Source of the DNA: DASVWZ01 sp036392935
GTDB lineage: Bacteria > Acidobacteriota > Terriglobia > Terriglobales > Acidobacteriaceae
Direction: 5' to 3'
Length of the DNA stretch: 64,000 nucleotides
NCBI GenBank assembly: GCA_036392935.1
Contig: DASVWZ010000220.1
Location: 1-64,000 of the forward strand
A program made the position numbers and the translations under genes. This document shows positions 43,781-52,513 of this stretch, piece after piece. The first letter of the stretch is position 1. Each line of letters opens with the position of its first letter. The notes under the pieces were generated by a model, which saw only the letters and a list, made by a program, of their open reading frames with translations, made no database searches and had not been told where the DNA came from.

Positions 43781-44341
43781 ATGCCCACCCACTCCCGACC
43801 CGACGCCTGGAACCTCCTCACCGAGTTCACTCAATCCGAAAGCCTGCGCAAGCACGCACTCGCCGTCGAAGCCTGCATGCGGGCCTACGCCCGAAAATTC
43901 GGCGGAGACGAAGATCTCTGGGGCATCGTCGGACTCATCCACGACTTCGATTACGAAAAATATCCCAGCGCCCAGGACCATCCCTATCGCGGCAACGAAA
44001 TCCTCACCCAGCGCGGATACTCCGACGAGATCCGCCGCGCCATCATGTCCCACGCCGACTACACCGGCGTAAAGCCCGAGTCGCCGATGGAAAAATCTCT
44101 CTTCGCCTGCGACGAACTCGCCGGATTTCTCACCGCCTGCGCCCTGGTCAAGCCGGGCAAATCGCTGGCCGAAGTCGAACCCAAATCCGTTCGAAAAAAA
44201 ATGAAAGACAAAGCCTTCGCTCGCAGCGTCAACCGCGAAGACATCATCAACGGCGCCGCCTCGCTCGGCGTCGAACTCGAAGACCACATCGCCTTCTGCA
44301 TCGCCGCCATGCAAGCCGTCGCGCCAGAGCTGGGCCTCTAG
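43781..44341 (+). CDS. HD-domain phosphohydrolase-like protein
   Basis: A 186-residue HD-superfamily protein. The metal ligands are His25 (RKHALAVE), the His54-Asp55 doublet in GLIHDFD, His91 (MSHADY) and Asp111 (ACDELAGF), giving the full H-HD-H-D set. HD proteins hydrolyse phosphates of nucleotides or second messengers; the substrate here is not known. The ATG at 43781 is used because upstream sequence is REP-derived. A duplicate of its promoter and first 32 codons lies at 39370-39501. REP family 1 hairpins start at the stop codon. Confidence 0.85.
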   Translation: MPTHSRPDAWNLLTEFTQSESLRKHALAVEACMRAYARKFGGDEDLWGIVGLIHDFDYEKYPSAQDHPYRGNEILTQRGYSDEIRRAIMSHADYTGVKPESPMEKSLFACDELAGFLTACALVKPGKSLAEVEPKSVRKKMKDKAFARSVNREDIINGAASLGVELEDHIAFCIAAMQAVAPELGL

Positions 44342-44626
44342 TCGGGAGGGCATGGCTTCAGCCATGCCGAAAAGCGCCCCAATTGATGTCGGGCTTTAGC
44401 CCCTGCGGTGCCGCATGAAATACCAATGATCGGGAGGGCACGGCTTCGTCCGCGCCGCATTGCAGTGCGAGAACCCTTGTCGGGAGGGCATGGCTTCAGC
44501 CATGCCGAAAAGCGCCCCAATTGATGTCGGGCTTTAGCCCCTGCGGTGCCGCATGAAACACTAATCGGGAGGGCACGGATTTATCCGTGCCGTAAAACGC
44601 CGCCGCCAATCCAGGGCTTTAGCCCC
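44341..44626. repeat. REP family 1 array with an 80-bp perfect direct repeat
   Basis: Four hairpins of the form CGGGAGGGCAYGG...CCRTGCC start at 44343, 44431, 44481 and 44566, alternating with GGGCTTTAGCCCC boxes (44391, 44530 and 44614). The unit 44341-44420 is repeated exactly at 44479-44558. The last hairpin contains the stop codon of RAYT 2. Confidence 0.9.
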
Positions 44627-45087
44627 TGCGGGCATGGATCCAACTCAAATCCTCCATGCGCCGAAGAATACGGGAAGTCTCTGGCGCTCGCCACAAGCCC
44701 TGCCTTTACGGGATTGTCGTGAATGTAATTCACATGCTTTGCATAATCCCACGGATCACGAATCCGATGATCGACATACCCATGCTCCCATATCTCCGTG
44801 TTGACGCCCAAGTCCTTCTTGACCCGATATGAAAGTCCACCCTTCACAAGCTGCACCGCCCTCTCGAGGGCAACGCCCGTGGGCGTGAACAACAAATGCA
44901 CATGATCTGGCATCGCCACAAACTCATGCAAAAGGAACTTACCCTCACGGCGGTAATGCGAGATGGTCTCGATGAACAGGGTGGCCATCCGGTCCGTCTG
45001 AAACAGTGGGCGATGCCCCCATGTCGCGGAGGTCACGAAGTAGGCGTTTGATCCGAGTGAAGTCGAATCCCGTGGAGGCCTTGACAA
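44581..45087 (-). CDS. REP-associated tyrosine transposase (RAYT) 2
   Basis: A Y1/HUH transposase of about 168 residues. HxH is in MPDHVHLLF (His62, His64) and the probable nucleophile is Tyr121 in HVNYIHDNPVKAGLV. The other conserved parts are EHGYVDHRIRD and FPYSSAH. The start is uncertain: the frame continues to 45504, but that part translates REP sequence. A TTG at 45087 lies just before the conserved region. The C-terminal residues (PCPQGLKPWIGGGVLRHG) and the stop codon are encoded by REP family 1 sequence. Inverted REPs lie on both sides. Confidence 0.85.
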   Translation of the reverse strand: MSRPPRDSTSLGSNAYFVTSATWGHRPLFQTDRMATLFIETISHYRREGKFLLHEFVAMPDHVHLLFTPTGVALERAVQLVKGGLSYRVKKDLGVNTEIWEHGYVDHRIRDPWDYAKHVNYIHDNPVKAGLVASARDFPYSSAHGGFELDPCPQGLKPWIGGGVLRHG

Positions 45088-45094
45088 AATTCCC

Positions 45095-45318
45095 TCAGCG
45101 GCTAAAGCCTCGTCCTGGCAAGGCCGTATCGGCACGTCTGAAGACGTGCCCTCCCGAATGATCGATTGGCCAAACTTGCTTGTCTGTGACGACCGAACCG
45201 TATCGCTCTGTGATTTTCGGCTCGGGAAGCCCAGCTTTGGCAGCGGGAGAACAGCAATCGGGAGGGCACAGCTCTGGCTGTGCCGTAACACGCCCCCGCA
45301 ACTCGGGGCTTTAGCCCC
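45095..45318. repeat. REP family 1 elements upstream of RAYT 2
   Basis: An inverted hairpin GGCACGTCT/AGACGTGCC plus CTCCCG (45131-45156), a degenerate GGCTAAAGCC box near 45100, a direct hairpin GGGAGGGCACAGC/GCTGTGCC (45259-45284) and a GGGGCTTTAGCCCC box (45305-45318). The stretch 45319-45439 then holds a separate sequence ending GAGGAATCTGC, with no gene. Confidence 0.85.
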
Positions 45319-45439
45319 TGCGGGATGCCCGAGCACGCGCCCGTGCCGCCCCGCGCCCCCCAAACCCATTGTCATTCCGAGCCGTCCGTAGCCGCGCCGC
45401 GGCGAGGACGCGCGAGGAATCTGCTTTCTCCTCCCCACA

Positions 45440-45689
45440 ATTTCCCTTGACCTCACTCCTGCACTTCTCCACAATTGAACTAGCTTCTCGATCTTTGACA
45501 ACAAAATACCGTCGGTTTTCGCAATGTCCGATAACTCGACAACCGCATCAAAATATCAGCCTAACTCATTTGTTTGGAAGATTTTGCCTATAACCCCTTT
45601 AAACCCAAAGATCTGGCGAGATCGACCCTGCTAACCTGCTGATTAATATATATCTTGCAAAAAGGGTGGGGGGGAGGGGGGAGTTAGCA
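45440..45689 (-). repeat. 250-bp dispersed non-coding repeat, copy 2
   Basis: The reverse complement matches 15956-16204 along its whole length. Blocks such as TTATCGGACATTG, TTTTGTTGTCAAAGATCG and TTCAATTGTGG are exact. It starts 22 bases after the stop of hutH, in the same orientation as that gene, and is followed on its far side by REP family 1 hairpins, as in copy 1. Confidence 0.85.
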
Positions 45690-45711
45690 GAGAGTAAACG
45701 GAAAACTCAGC

Positions 45712-47235
45712 CTATTTCAGCGCTTCCGCGACCTTCCCGCTGGCAATCAGATCGGCGAGCCGCTCGAAATCTTGGTACATCACGCGATCCACGTCCATGG
45801 TCGCACAAACCGACCGGATGGCCTTATACGCCGCCTGGCCGCGCTTGCCGGGCTTGAGCGGAGCGTGAAAATCGAGCGCTTGCGCCGCGGCCATAGCTTC
45901 AATGGCCATGACGTTGCGGGTGTTCTGGACCACGCGCCGCAACTTCAGCGCCGCCGCCATGCCCATGGAGACAAAATCTTCTTTGTTGCCGGAAGTGGTA
46001 ATCGAATCCGCCGACGCCGGATGGGCAAAGATTTTGTTTTCGCTCACCAGCGCGGCCGCCGTAACTTGCGGCATCATGAAGCCGGAATTCAGCCCCGCGC
46101 CGGCAGCCAAGAACGGCGGCAAGCCTTCGCTCAGCGCCGGATTGACCATGCGCTCGAGTCGGCGTTCTGAAATTCCGGCCAGCGCGGTCAACGCGATCGC
46201 CAGAAAATCTAGCGCAAACGCCACCGGCTCGCCGTGAAAATTTCCGCCGGAAATAATCTCGCCTTTGGCTTTTTTTTGCGACGGAAAAACCAGCGGATTA
46301 TCGACCGCCGAATTCGCTTCCGTTTCGAAAACTTGCCGGCAATGCGCCAAAGTGTCGCGCACCGCGCCGTGAACTTGCGGAATGCAGCGCAGCGAATACG
46401 CATCTTGCACGCGTCCGCAATCGCGATGCGATTCGTTGATCGCGCTGCCTTCCATCATGCGCCGCAAATTCGCCGCAGTCGTAATTTGTCCCGGATGCGG
46501 CCGAACCTTTTGTATGCGCTCGTCAAACGCAACTACCGTTCCTTGCAGCGCGTCAAGCGTGAGCGACGAAATCACATCTGCCGAATCAACCAGCGTTTCC
46601 GCCGCGAGCAATTGCAAAACTCCGACCGCCAGCATCGCTTGCGTACCGTTGATCAGCGACACCGCTTCCTTGGCTTCGAGCACAACTGGTTTGATCTGCG
46701 CGCGTCGAAGAACGTCGCTGCCGGAAACGCGCTCGCCTTCGACAATGCATTCGCCTTCGCCGATCAGAACCAGCGCCAAATGCGCCAACGGCGCAAGATC
46801 GCCGCTTGCGCCGACGCTGCCTTGCGACGGCACAAACGGCGTGACGCCGCGATTAAGCATCTCGCAAATCGTATCGATGACGATCGCGCGAACACCGGAA
46901 TTGCCCTTCGACAGCGAGTTCGCGCGCAACAGCATCATGGCGCGAACTTCTGCTTCACTCAGCGGATCGCCGACGCCGACCGCGTGCGATCGCACCAGAT
47001 TCACCTGCATCTCTCGAATCTGGTCGCCGGCAATGCGCACGTCGCTCAGCTTGCCGACGCCGGTCGTAATCGCATACGACACTTTGTTGCCCGCAACCAG
47101 CGCATCGACAATCGCGCGCGCGCGATCAACCGCGACACGCGCGCTCGAAGACAATTGCACCTTGCGCTTCTCGACCGCAACCTCGCGAACATCGTTCAGC
47201 GAGAGATCATTTCCATTGATAGTTAAGGTTTTCAA
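45712..47235 (-). CDS. hutH: Histidine ammonia-lyase
   Basis: A 507-residue cytosolic enzyme that removes ammonia from L-histidine to give urocanate, the first step of histidine breakdown. The self-made MIO cofactor triad Ala143-Ser144-Gly145 is in VGASGDLAPLAHLAL. Tyr54 in KVSYAITTGVG and the SHRDCGRVQDAYSLRCIPQVHGA block are also in place. Length is normal. No hutU, hutI or hutG genes are adjacent. The next genes upstream on the same strand belong to acyl-CoA metabolism. Confidence 0.95.
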   Translation of the reverse strand: MKTLTINGNDLSLNDVREVAVEKRKVQLSSSARVAVDRARAIVDALVAGNKVSYAITTGVGKLSDVRIAGDQIREMQVNLVRSHAVGVGDPLSEAEVRAMMLLRANSLSKGNSGVRAIVIDTICEMLNRGVTPFVPSQGSVGASGDLAPLAHLALVLIGEGECIVEGERVSGSDVLRRAQIKPVVLEAKEAVSLINGTQAMLAVGVLQLLAAETLVDSADVISSLTLDALQGTVVAFDERIQKVRPHPGQITTAANLRRMMEGSAINESHRDCGRVQDAYSLRCIPQVHGAVRDTLAHCRQVFETEANSAVDNPLVFPSQKKAKGEIISGGNFHGEPVAFALDFLAIALTALAGISERRLERMVNPALSEGLPPFLAAGAGLNSGFMMPQVTAAALVSENKIFAHPASADSITTSGNKEDFVSMGMAAALKLRRVVQNTRNVMAIEAMAAAQALDFHAPLKPGKRGQAAYKAIRSVCATMDVDRVMYQDFERLADLIASGKVAEALK

Positions 47236-47245
47236 GAGATCTTCC

Positions 47246-47719
47246 CTAGCGTGTTACTGAAGCTTCCATCGCCGCCCGAAACGCATCCGCATATTTCCTC
47301 GGCAGCGCAGTCTTCTTCATATTCATGTCGACCACAATGTGCGTTGTTTCGCCTTCCGCCAGCAGCGTTTGGTCGTCAGCGCGCAACAGCTCATATTCGA
47401 ACCGGATCACCGATTCGCGCAGATGCGCGAGCCGCGTCCGAACCATAACTTCATCATCGTATCGCGCCGGCGCTTTATAACGGCATCGCGCATCGATCAC
47501 CGCGATGCAACAACCATCTTTCTCTTCCATGTCGCGATACGAAAAACCCATTTGACGCAGCAATTCTACTCGTCCGACTTCAAACCAGATCAGATAATTC
47601 GCGTGATAAACCACACCCATTTGATCGGTTTCCACATAGCGCACTCGCAGCCGGGTTTCATTCACTGCGCCATCATTCGCCACTGCATCATTAGCTACAT
47701 CATGCGAACGCTCACTCAC
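47246..47719 (-). CDS. Acyl-CoA thioesterase (YbgC/4HBT family)
   Basis: A 157-residue hot-dog thioesterase. The active-site helix region YVETDQMGVVYHANYLIWFEVGR contains the conserved Asp/His pattern of the YbgC group. These enzymes hydrolyse short acyl-CoAs in the cytosol. The start is taken as the GTG at 47719, which overlaps the upstream stop as GTGA and has GGAG six bases before it. A GTG at 47731 would give four more residues. Probably translated together with the enoyl-CoA hydratase gene. Confidence 0.88.
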   Translation of the reverse strand: MSERSHDVANDAVANDGAVNETRLRVRYVETDQMGVVYHANYLIWFEVGRVELLRQMGFSYRDMEEKDGCCIAVIDARCRYKAPARYDDEVMVRTRLAHLRESVIRFEYELLRADDQTLLAEGETTHIVVDMNMKKTALPRKYADAFRAAMEASVTR

Positions 47720-48498
47720 TGTCCGCTCCACTTCGGCTTGCGCTTCTCCAGAAACGAAGTGATGCCTTCATGAAAGTCCGCCGTCGAACGGACCGCAGCG
47801 TTTTCGAGCACGGCCGTTTCAACCTGCACGTCGAGTTCGCGCCGTGCATTGTCCGAAAGTAGCCGCTTGGTATACCGCAACGAAGCCGGACTGTTTTCCA
47901 TCAACTCCGCAGCTAGCTCTTTCGCCCGGCTGATGAGTTTATCGGATGGAACGACCTCGTTGATCAGCCCGATTCGCAGCGCTTCATCTGCCGTGATAAT
48001 TCGACCTGTAAGCAAAAGATCTCGCGCGTGCTTCTCACCGACCTGTCGCAGCAGAAACGTGGAAACGATCGCCGGCACAAACCCGATGCGAACTTCCGTG
48101 TATCCAAACTTCGCATCCGGAACCGAAAGCGTGAAGTCGCACAGCGTCGCCAGACCGCAACCGCCGGCAATCGCCGGACCATTCACTGCAGCAATCGTTG
48201 GCTTGGGAAATTCATACAGCGATCGGAAAAGCCTCGCCATAGTTTGGCTATCCATCAAGCTTTGTTCCGGCGATCGTCCGAGCAGCGCTTTCAGGTTCTC
48301 CAAATCCATGCCCGAGCAGAACGCTTTTCCCGACCCGGTAAGCACCAAAACCAGCGCCGGCGATTGCGCAACCTCTTCCAATGCCGCCAGCAGATCGTCG
48401 ATCAGTTCGTAGCTGATGGCATTGCGCTTGTCGGGACGATTGAGCGTAATCGTCGCAACGCCATTCTCAGTGCTCAGTTGTATTGTGTTGTATGCCAT
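47716..48498 (-). CDS. Enoyl-CoA hydratase/isomerase family protein
   Basis: A 260-residue crotonase-fold enzyme. The CoA-binding and oxyanion-hole regions are GKAFCSGMDLENL (about 57-69) and AAVNGPAIAGGCGLATLCDF (about 103-122). Its position between an HMG-CoA lyase-like gene and a carboxylase beta subunit suggests a methylglutaconyl-CoA hydratase of leucine breakdown (LiuC-like), but sequence alone does not fix the substrate. Catalytic Glu placement could not be verified by eye. Overlaps the thioesterase gene. Confidence 0.87.
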   Translation of the reverse strand: MAYNTIQLSTENGVATITLNRPDKRNAISYELIDDLLAALEEVAQSPALVLVLTGSGKAFCSGMDLENLKALLGRSPEQSLMDSQTMARLFRSLYEFPKPTIAAVNGPAIAGGCGLATLCDFTLSVPDAKFGYTEVRIGFVPAIVSTFLLRQVGEKHARDLLLTGRIITADEALRIGLINEVVPSDKLISRAKELAAELMENSPASLRYTKRLLSDNARRELDVQVETAVLENAAVRSTADFHEGITSFLEKRKPKWSGQ

Positions 48499-48516
48499 TC
48501 GATTGATGTTCCAATG

Positions 48517-49395
48517 CTAATCGGCCGCGTGCGAACTGGTATAACGCGCGCCAATCTCGGCTGAAATCCTCAGCAAAGTATCGAGCGACTTCAGCGGCGG
48601 CAATTCGGCACCGCAGTTCTTCAGCGTCTCGATGACAATTTCCGTCGGAATATTCCCGACCAGCGCGTCCTGCGCAAACGGACATCCGCCAAGTCCGCCG
48701 AGCGCTGAGTCAAACCGCCGACAACCCGCTTCATACGCTGCTCTTACTTTTCCCGCCGCTTCATCCGGCCGGCTGTGAAGATGCACTCCAATCTCCAAAT
48801 AGTCATACTTCGCCAGCACCGCGCCGAGCAGATCGCGAATCTCCGCCGGTCCGGCAACGCCAACCGTGTCGGCGAGAGAAATCATGCGAATGCCCGATGA
48901 TTCGAGAATGTCGACAGCATTAATGACTTCCTGCACGTTCCACTCGTCGCCATAAGGATTGCCAAACGCCATGGAAATATAAACCACAACATCGAGTCCG
49001 GCTTCCTGCGCCTTGTTCTGAATCTTATCCAGTTCGTCGAGCGCGTCGTCGGGCGTCTGCTTCTGGTTGTTGCGCAGGAAAGTCGGCGAAATCGAATACG
49101 GAAATCCAACCGTGCTTACGACATTGGTCGCGATCGCCCGCTGCACACCCTTTTCGTTGACCACAATTCCTATGATTTCGACGTCATCCGGCGGATCGAG
49201 ATCTTTCAGCACCTCTTCCGAATCCGCCATCTGCGGAACCGCCTTCGGAGACACGAACGACGCCGCATCAATATGCTTGAATCCCGCGTTGATCAATGCC
49301 TTGAGGTAATTGATCTTCAGGTGCGCGGGAATCAAGCCTTTCAGCCCTTGCCACGCATCTCGCGGACACTCGATCAGCTTAACGTCGTCAGCCAT
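48517..49395 (-). CDS. Hydroxymethylglutaryl-CoA lyase-like enzyme
   Basis: A 292-residue TIM-barrel protein of the HMGL-like family. The N-terminal catalytic Arg-Asp is in IECPRDAWQG, where classical lyases have GPRDGLQ. SFVSPKAVPQMAD, YISMAFGNPYGDEW, the metal-binding HLHSRPD and the flexible-loop Cys in GGLGGCPFAQDALVGN follow. The RDAWQ variant resembles forms I recall from Bacteroidetes. The expected reaction splits HMG-CoA into acetoacetate and acetyl-CoA, the last step of leucine catabolism. It is 18 bases upstream of the enoyl-CoA hydratase gene on the same strand. Confidence 0.87.
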   Translation of the reverse strand: MADDVKLIECPRDAWQGLKGLIPAHLKINYLKALINAGFKHIDAASFVSPKAVPQMADSEEVLKDLDPPDDVEIIGIVVNEKGVQRAIATNVVSTVGFPYSISPTFLRNNQKQTPDDALDELDKIQNKAQEAGLDVVVYISMAFGNPYGDEWNVQEVINAVDILESSGIRMISLADTVGVAGPAEIRDLLGAVLAKYDYLEIGVHLHSRPDEAAGKVRAAYEAGCRRFDSALGGLGGCPFAQDALVGNIPTEIVIETLKNCGAELPPLKSLDTLLRISAEIGARYTSSHAAD

Positions 49396-49423
49396 ATCTT
49401 AACCACGGAGACCAAAGAGTATT

Positions 49424-49535
49424 GAGTGATTGAGTGATCGGGCAATTGAGGAATTGGTCATCGGCTTTCCGGCCCAACACCAATCGGCCTTCAAATTACC
49501 CAATTACCAAATTCCCCGATTACTCAATCTCTTCA
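49424..49535. repeat. Degenerate TTGAGTGATTGAG / CAATTACC simple repeat
   Basis: The short words GAGTATTGAGTGATTGAGTG, CAATTGAGGAATTGG and CAATTACCAAATTCC resemble the CTCAATCA array at the window start read on the other strand. They fill the gap between two catabolic genes. Confidence 0.6.
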
Positions 49536-51233
49536 TGTCTGCAGCACTCCCACCTTAAACTCCGGCACATCCGGATTCAGCGCCGCGCACTCCAAAGCTT
49601 GCGTAATAGCGTCACGCGTTTCGATCGGATCGATGATCTTATCGATCCACAGGCGCGCGGCTCCATAACGCGGATCGGTCTGCTCGTCATAGGTGCGCTT
49701 TACCGACGCATACAGCTCTTTCTTCTCCTCGTCGCTGAGTTTCTTGCCGCCACGCTCCAGTTGCTTGACTTTGATCTCCACCAGCGTGCCCGCAGCCGAA
49801 TCGCCGCTCATGACCGCATATCGCGCGGTCGGCCAGGCGAAGACAAATCGCGGATCGTAAGCTTTGCCACACATGGCATAATGTCCAGCACCGAACGATC
49901 CGCCGACGATGACCGTTATCTTCGGCACCACGGAATTCGAAACCGCATTCACCATCTTTGCCCCAGCTTTAATAATGCCGCTCCATTCCGCGTCGCGCCC
50001 AACCATGAATCCGTTGACGTCATGGAGGAAAACCAGAGGAATCAGGTCCTGATTGCAATCCATGATGAAGCGCGCGGCTTTCTCGGCTGATTCGGTATAA
50101 ATCACTCCGCCGAATTCCACGCGCTTGTGGCCATCGTGATCGATCTGCTGCGCATTCAGCTTCTGATTGGCGACAATGCCCACGGCGAATCCATTGATGC
50201 GCGCATATCCGCAAATCAGGGTCTTTCCATACTCAGGCTTGTATTCGTCGAAGCGGCTGCCATCGACTATGCGCGCCAGGATCTCCTTCATGTCATACGG
50301 ACGTGCCGGCGATGAATCATAGATGCCGTAGATTTCCTCCGCCGCTAAAGCCGGTTCCTCGGGCTTCTTGCGGTCCCATGGCGACTGGCGACGATATCCC
50401 CATTTCTCAACCAGTGCGCGAATGCGCGCGATGCAAGCTTCGTCGTTGGGCTCGCGAAAATCCACCGTCCCGCTGATTGCAGAATGCATAGCTGCGCCTC
50501 CGAGTTCCTCGGCCGAGTACTTCTGTCCAATCGCCGCCTGCACCAGCGCCGGTCCGGCAAGAAAGAGTCCGCTGCCGTCCGTCATAAGCACGTGATCGCA
50601 CATCACCGGCAAATATCCTCCGCCGGCCACGCACATGCCCATGATCGCAGCAATCTGCGGAACTCCCATTGCGGACATGACTGCGTTGTTACGGAAGACA
50701 CGGCCGAAATCGTCGGTATCAGGGAAGACATCTTCCTGCAGAGGCAGAAAAACTCCGGCGGAGTCGACCAGATAGATCGTCGGAATGTGGTTTTCGATGG
50801 CGATATTCTGGGCGCGGATGACCTTCTTCGATGTCATCGGGAAAAAGGCTCCCGCCTTTACGGTCGCGTCATTGGCGATAATCATGACCAGCCGCGTATG
50901 AATTCTCGCCAGACCTGTAATCACTCCCGCCGACGGCGCGCCGCCCCATTCCTCATACATGCCGAAGGCCGCAAACATGCCGATCTCAAAGAAAGAATCC
51001 GGGTCGGCAAGCAGCTGAATGCGCTCGCGGGCTGTCAACCTTCCTTTTGCATGCTGGCTTTCGATCGCCTTCGCCCCGCCGCCTTCACGGATCTTTTCTT
51101 CCTCATTGCGCACCTGCGAAACCAGGTCGGCGAGATGGCGCATATTGTTCTCGAATCGGGCACTTGTGGGGTCAACGCGGCTGTTGAGCACGCTACCGCC
51201 GGTCGCAGGGTTGGAATCTAAACGGTCAGGCAT
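49533..51233 (-). CDS. Acyl-CoA carboxylase beta subunit (probably methylcrotonyl-CoA carboxylase)
   Basis: A 566-residue biotin-dependent carboxyltransferase with two crotonase-like halves. The N-terminal CoA-binding half has KGRLTARERIQLL and AGVITGLARI; the second half has INGFAVGIVANQ, FLHDVNGFMVGRDAEWSGIIKAGAKM and GGSFGAGHYAMCGKAYDPRFVFAWP. The VPQIAAIMGMCVAGGGYLPVMCD stretch matches methylcrotonyl-CoA carboxylase better than propionyl-CoA carboxylase, and the HMG-CoA lyase and enoyl-CoA hydratase neighbours agree. The biotin carboxylase/carrier subunit is not in the window. Confidence 0.87.
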   Translation of the reverse strand: MPDRLDSNPATGGSVLNSRVDPTSARFENNMRHLADLVSQVRNEEEKIREGGGAKAIESQHAKGRLTARERIQLLADPDSFFEIGMFAAFGMYEEWGGAPSAGVITGLARIHTRLVMIIANDATVKAGAFFPMTSKKVIRAQNIAIENHIPTIYLVDSAGVFLPLQEDVFPDTDDFGRVFRNNAVMSAMGVPQIAAIMGMCVAGGGYLPVMCDHVLMTDGSGLFLAGPALVQAAIGQKYSAEELGGAAMHSAISGTVDFREPNDEACIARIRALVEKWGYRRQSPWDRKKPEEPALAAEEIYGIYDSSPARPYDMKEILARIVDGSRFDEYKPEYGKTLICGYARINGFAVGIVANQKLNAQQIDHDGHKRVEFGGVIYTESAEKAARFIMDCNQDLIPLVFLHDVNGFMVGRDAEWSGIIKAGAKMVNAVSNSVVPKITVIVGGSFGAGHYAMCGKAYDPRFVFAWPTARYAVMSGDSAAGTLVEIKVKQLERGGKKLSDEEKKELYASVKRTYDEQTDPRYGAARLWIDKIIDPIETRDAITQALECAALNPDVPEFKVGVLQT

Positions 51234-51369
51234 GATCGAGGAGTCCGAAACTATTTACGGTATAACATTCGGCCATCTGCGAGCAATTGACCGTCGGAAG
51301 ATATTCCGAGATCACCCGAACCGAACGAGGAGGCATTTCGAGTGTAAGGCGGGAAACGGTTGGAAAGAC

Positions 51370-51795
51370 CTACGCGACTGGCACGCTGCGCGGCTTCACG
51401 TTATTGCGAATGAACCGTACGATGTCGTCCATCGCAGTGCCCGGCTGAAAAATTGCCGCCACACCGGCTTTCTTCAGGTTGTCGATATCCTGGTCAGGAA
51501 TGATTCCGCCAACAACCATTAGCACATCATTCATCTTGTTCTGCCGCAGGAGTTCCATCACGCGCGGCACAATCGCATTGTGCGCTCCAGACAGAATCGA
51601 GAGGCCAATCACGTGGACGTCTTCCTGCAGCGCGGCGTTGACAACCATTTCAGGTGTTTGCCGCAAACCCGTGTAGATGACCTCCATACCGGCGTCGCGC
51701 AACGCTCGCGCGATCACTTTGGCTCCGCGGTCGTGTCCGTCAAGCCCGGGTTTGGCGACTAGCACGCGGATTTTGACCTCAGCCATGGCTTCCAT
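51370..51795 (-). CDS. Methylmalonyl-CoA mutase, B12-binding subunit
   Basis: A 141-residue free-standing cobalamin-binding domain. The B12 motif is KPGLDGHDRGAK (DxHxxG supplies the cobalt-coordinating His), with the following SILSGAH and VGGIIPDQD loops typical of methylmalonyl-CoA mutase. It should pair with the catalytic subunit at 53286, as in split archaeal-type mutases, to interconvert methylmalonyl-CoA and succinyl-CoA. The start may be 51795 or the ATG at 51786. Two unrelated genes separate it from its partner. Confidence 0.9.
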   Translation of the reverse strand: MEAMAEVKIRVLVAKPGLDGHDRGAKVIARALRDAGMEVIYTGLRQTPEMVVNAALQEDVHVIGLSILSGAHNAIVPRVMELLRQNKMNDVLMVVGGIIPDQDIDNLKKAGVAAIFQPGTAMDDIVRFIRNNVKPRSVPVA

Positions 51796-51836
51796 TTAAC
51801 CACAGTAACGCCAAAATCAGCTATGACAGCCAGCTG

Positions 51837-52436
51837 CTAAAGGGTTTTGATATCCAGACTACGCCACAAATACCAGCAAGCCACGCTGCGGTAAGGCTCC
51901 CAGCACCTGGCGATCTTTTCCATCTGCGCCGGCTTGGGGATCTTTCGTTTACGATAATGCTTCCGCATCGCCATCTGGATCCCCAGGTCTCCAGTCGGCA
52001 GAACATTTGACCGGCGGAGCGAAAACATCAGAAACATGTGAGCAGTCCATACGCCGATGCCCTTCACCTTCGTCAGCTCCCGAATTACCTCTTCGTCGGA
52101 CAACTCCGCCAGGTGGTCGAATCTGACCTCCCCCGCATGCGCCTTTGCCGCCAAATCCCGCAGATAACTGAGCTTTTGTTTCGAGAGGCCGGCACCTCGC
52201 ATTTGCGCTTCCGAAAGCTTCAAAACTCCTTCCGGAGTGACTGGCGAACCGGTCAGATCGGTCAAGCGGTTGAAAATCGTCGCCGCCGCTTTCCCATGTA
52301 GCTGCTGATAGACGATGGCTTCTGCGAGACTGGCAAAACTCGGTTCATCGTAATTCATGCGATACGGGCCAACTTTTTCGATGATCGCGGCCAGAACGGG
52401 ATCCGCAGCCTTGAGATGAAGGATGGCCTTGCGCAT
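51837..52436 (-). CDS. DNA-3-methyladenine glycosylase II (AlkA-like)
   Basis: A 199-residue HhH-GPD base-excision repair glycosylase. The helix-hairpin-helix is LTKVKGIGVWTAHMFLMF, with the catalytic Asp in PTGDLGIQ. EAIVYQQLHGKAA near the N-terminus is typical of the AlkA group. It removes alkylated purines from DNA. It lacks the N-terminal domain of E. coli AlkA, as many bacterial forms do. It lies between the two mutase subunit genes without functional relation to them. Confidence 0.9.
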   Translation of the reverse strand: MRKAILHLKAADPVLAAIIEKVGPYRMNYDEPSFASLAEAIVYQQLHGKAAATIFNRLTDLTGSPVTPEGVLKLSEAQMRGAGLSKQKLSYLRDLAAKAHAGEVRFDHLAELSDEEVIRELTKVKGIGVWTAHMFLMFSLRRSNVLPTGDLGIQMAMRKHYRKRKIPKPAQMEKIARCWEPYRSVACWYLWRSLDIKTL

Positions 52437-52513
52437 GATGCATCTGTTTTAGCACAAGACTCGATCGGAGGCGAATAAAATACGAATTTGCGCAGGCTGC
52501 ATTTCGATCAGCG

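Noticed and set aside
45088..45504. N-terminal extension of RAYT 2
   Set aside because: It translates REP family 1 hairpins and adjoining repeat DNA and has no counterpart in RAYT proteins.
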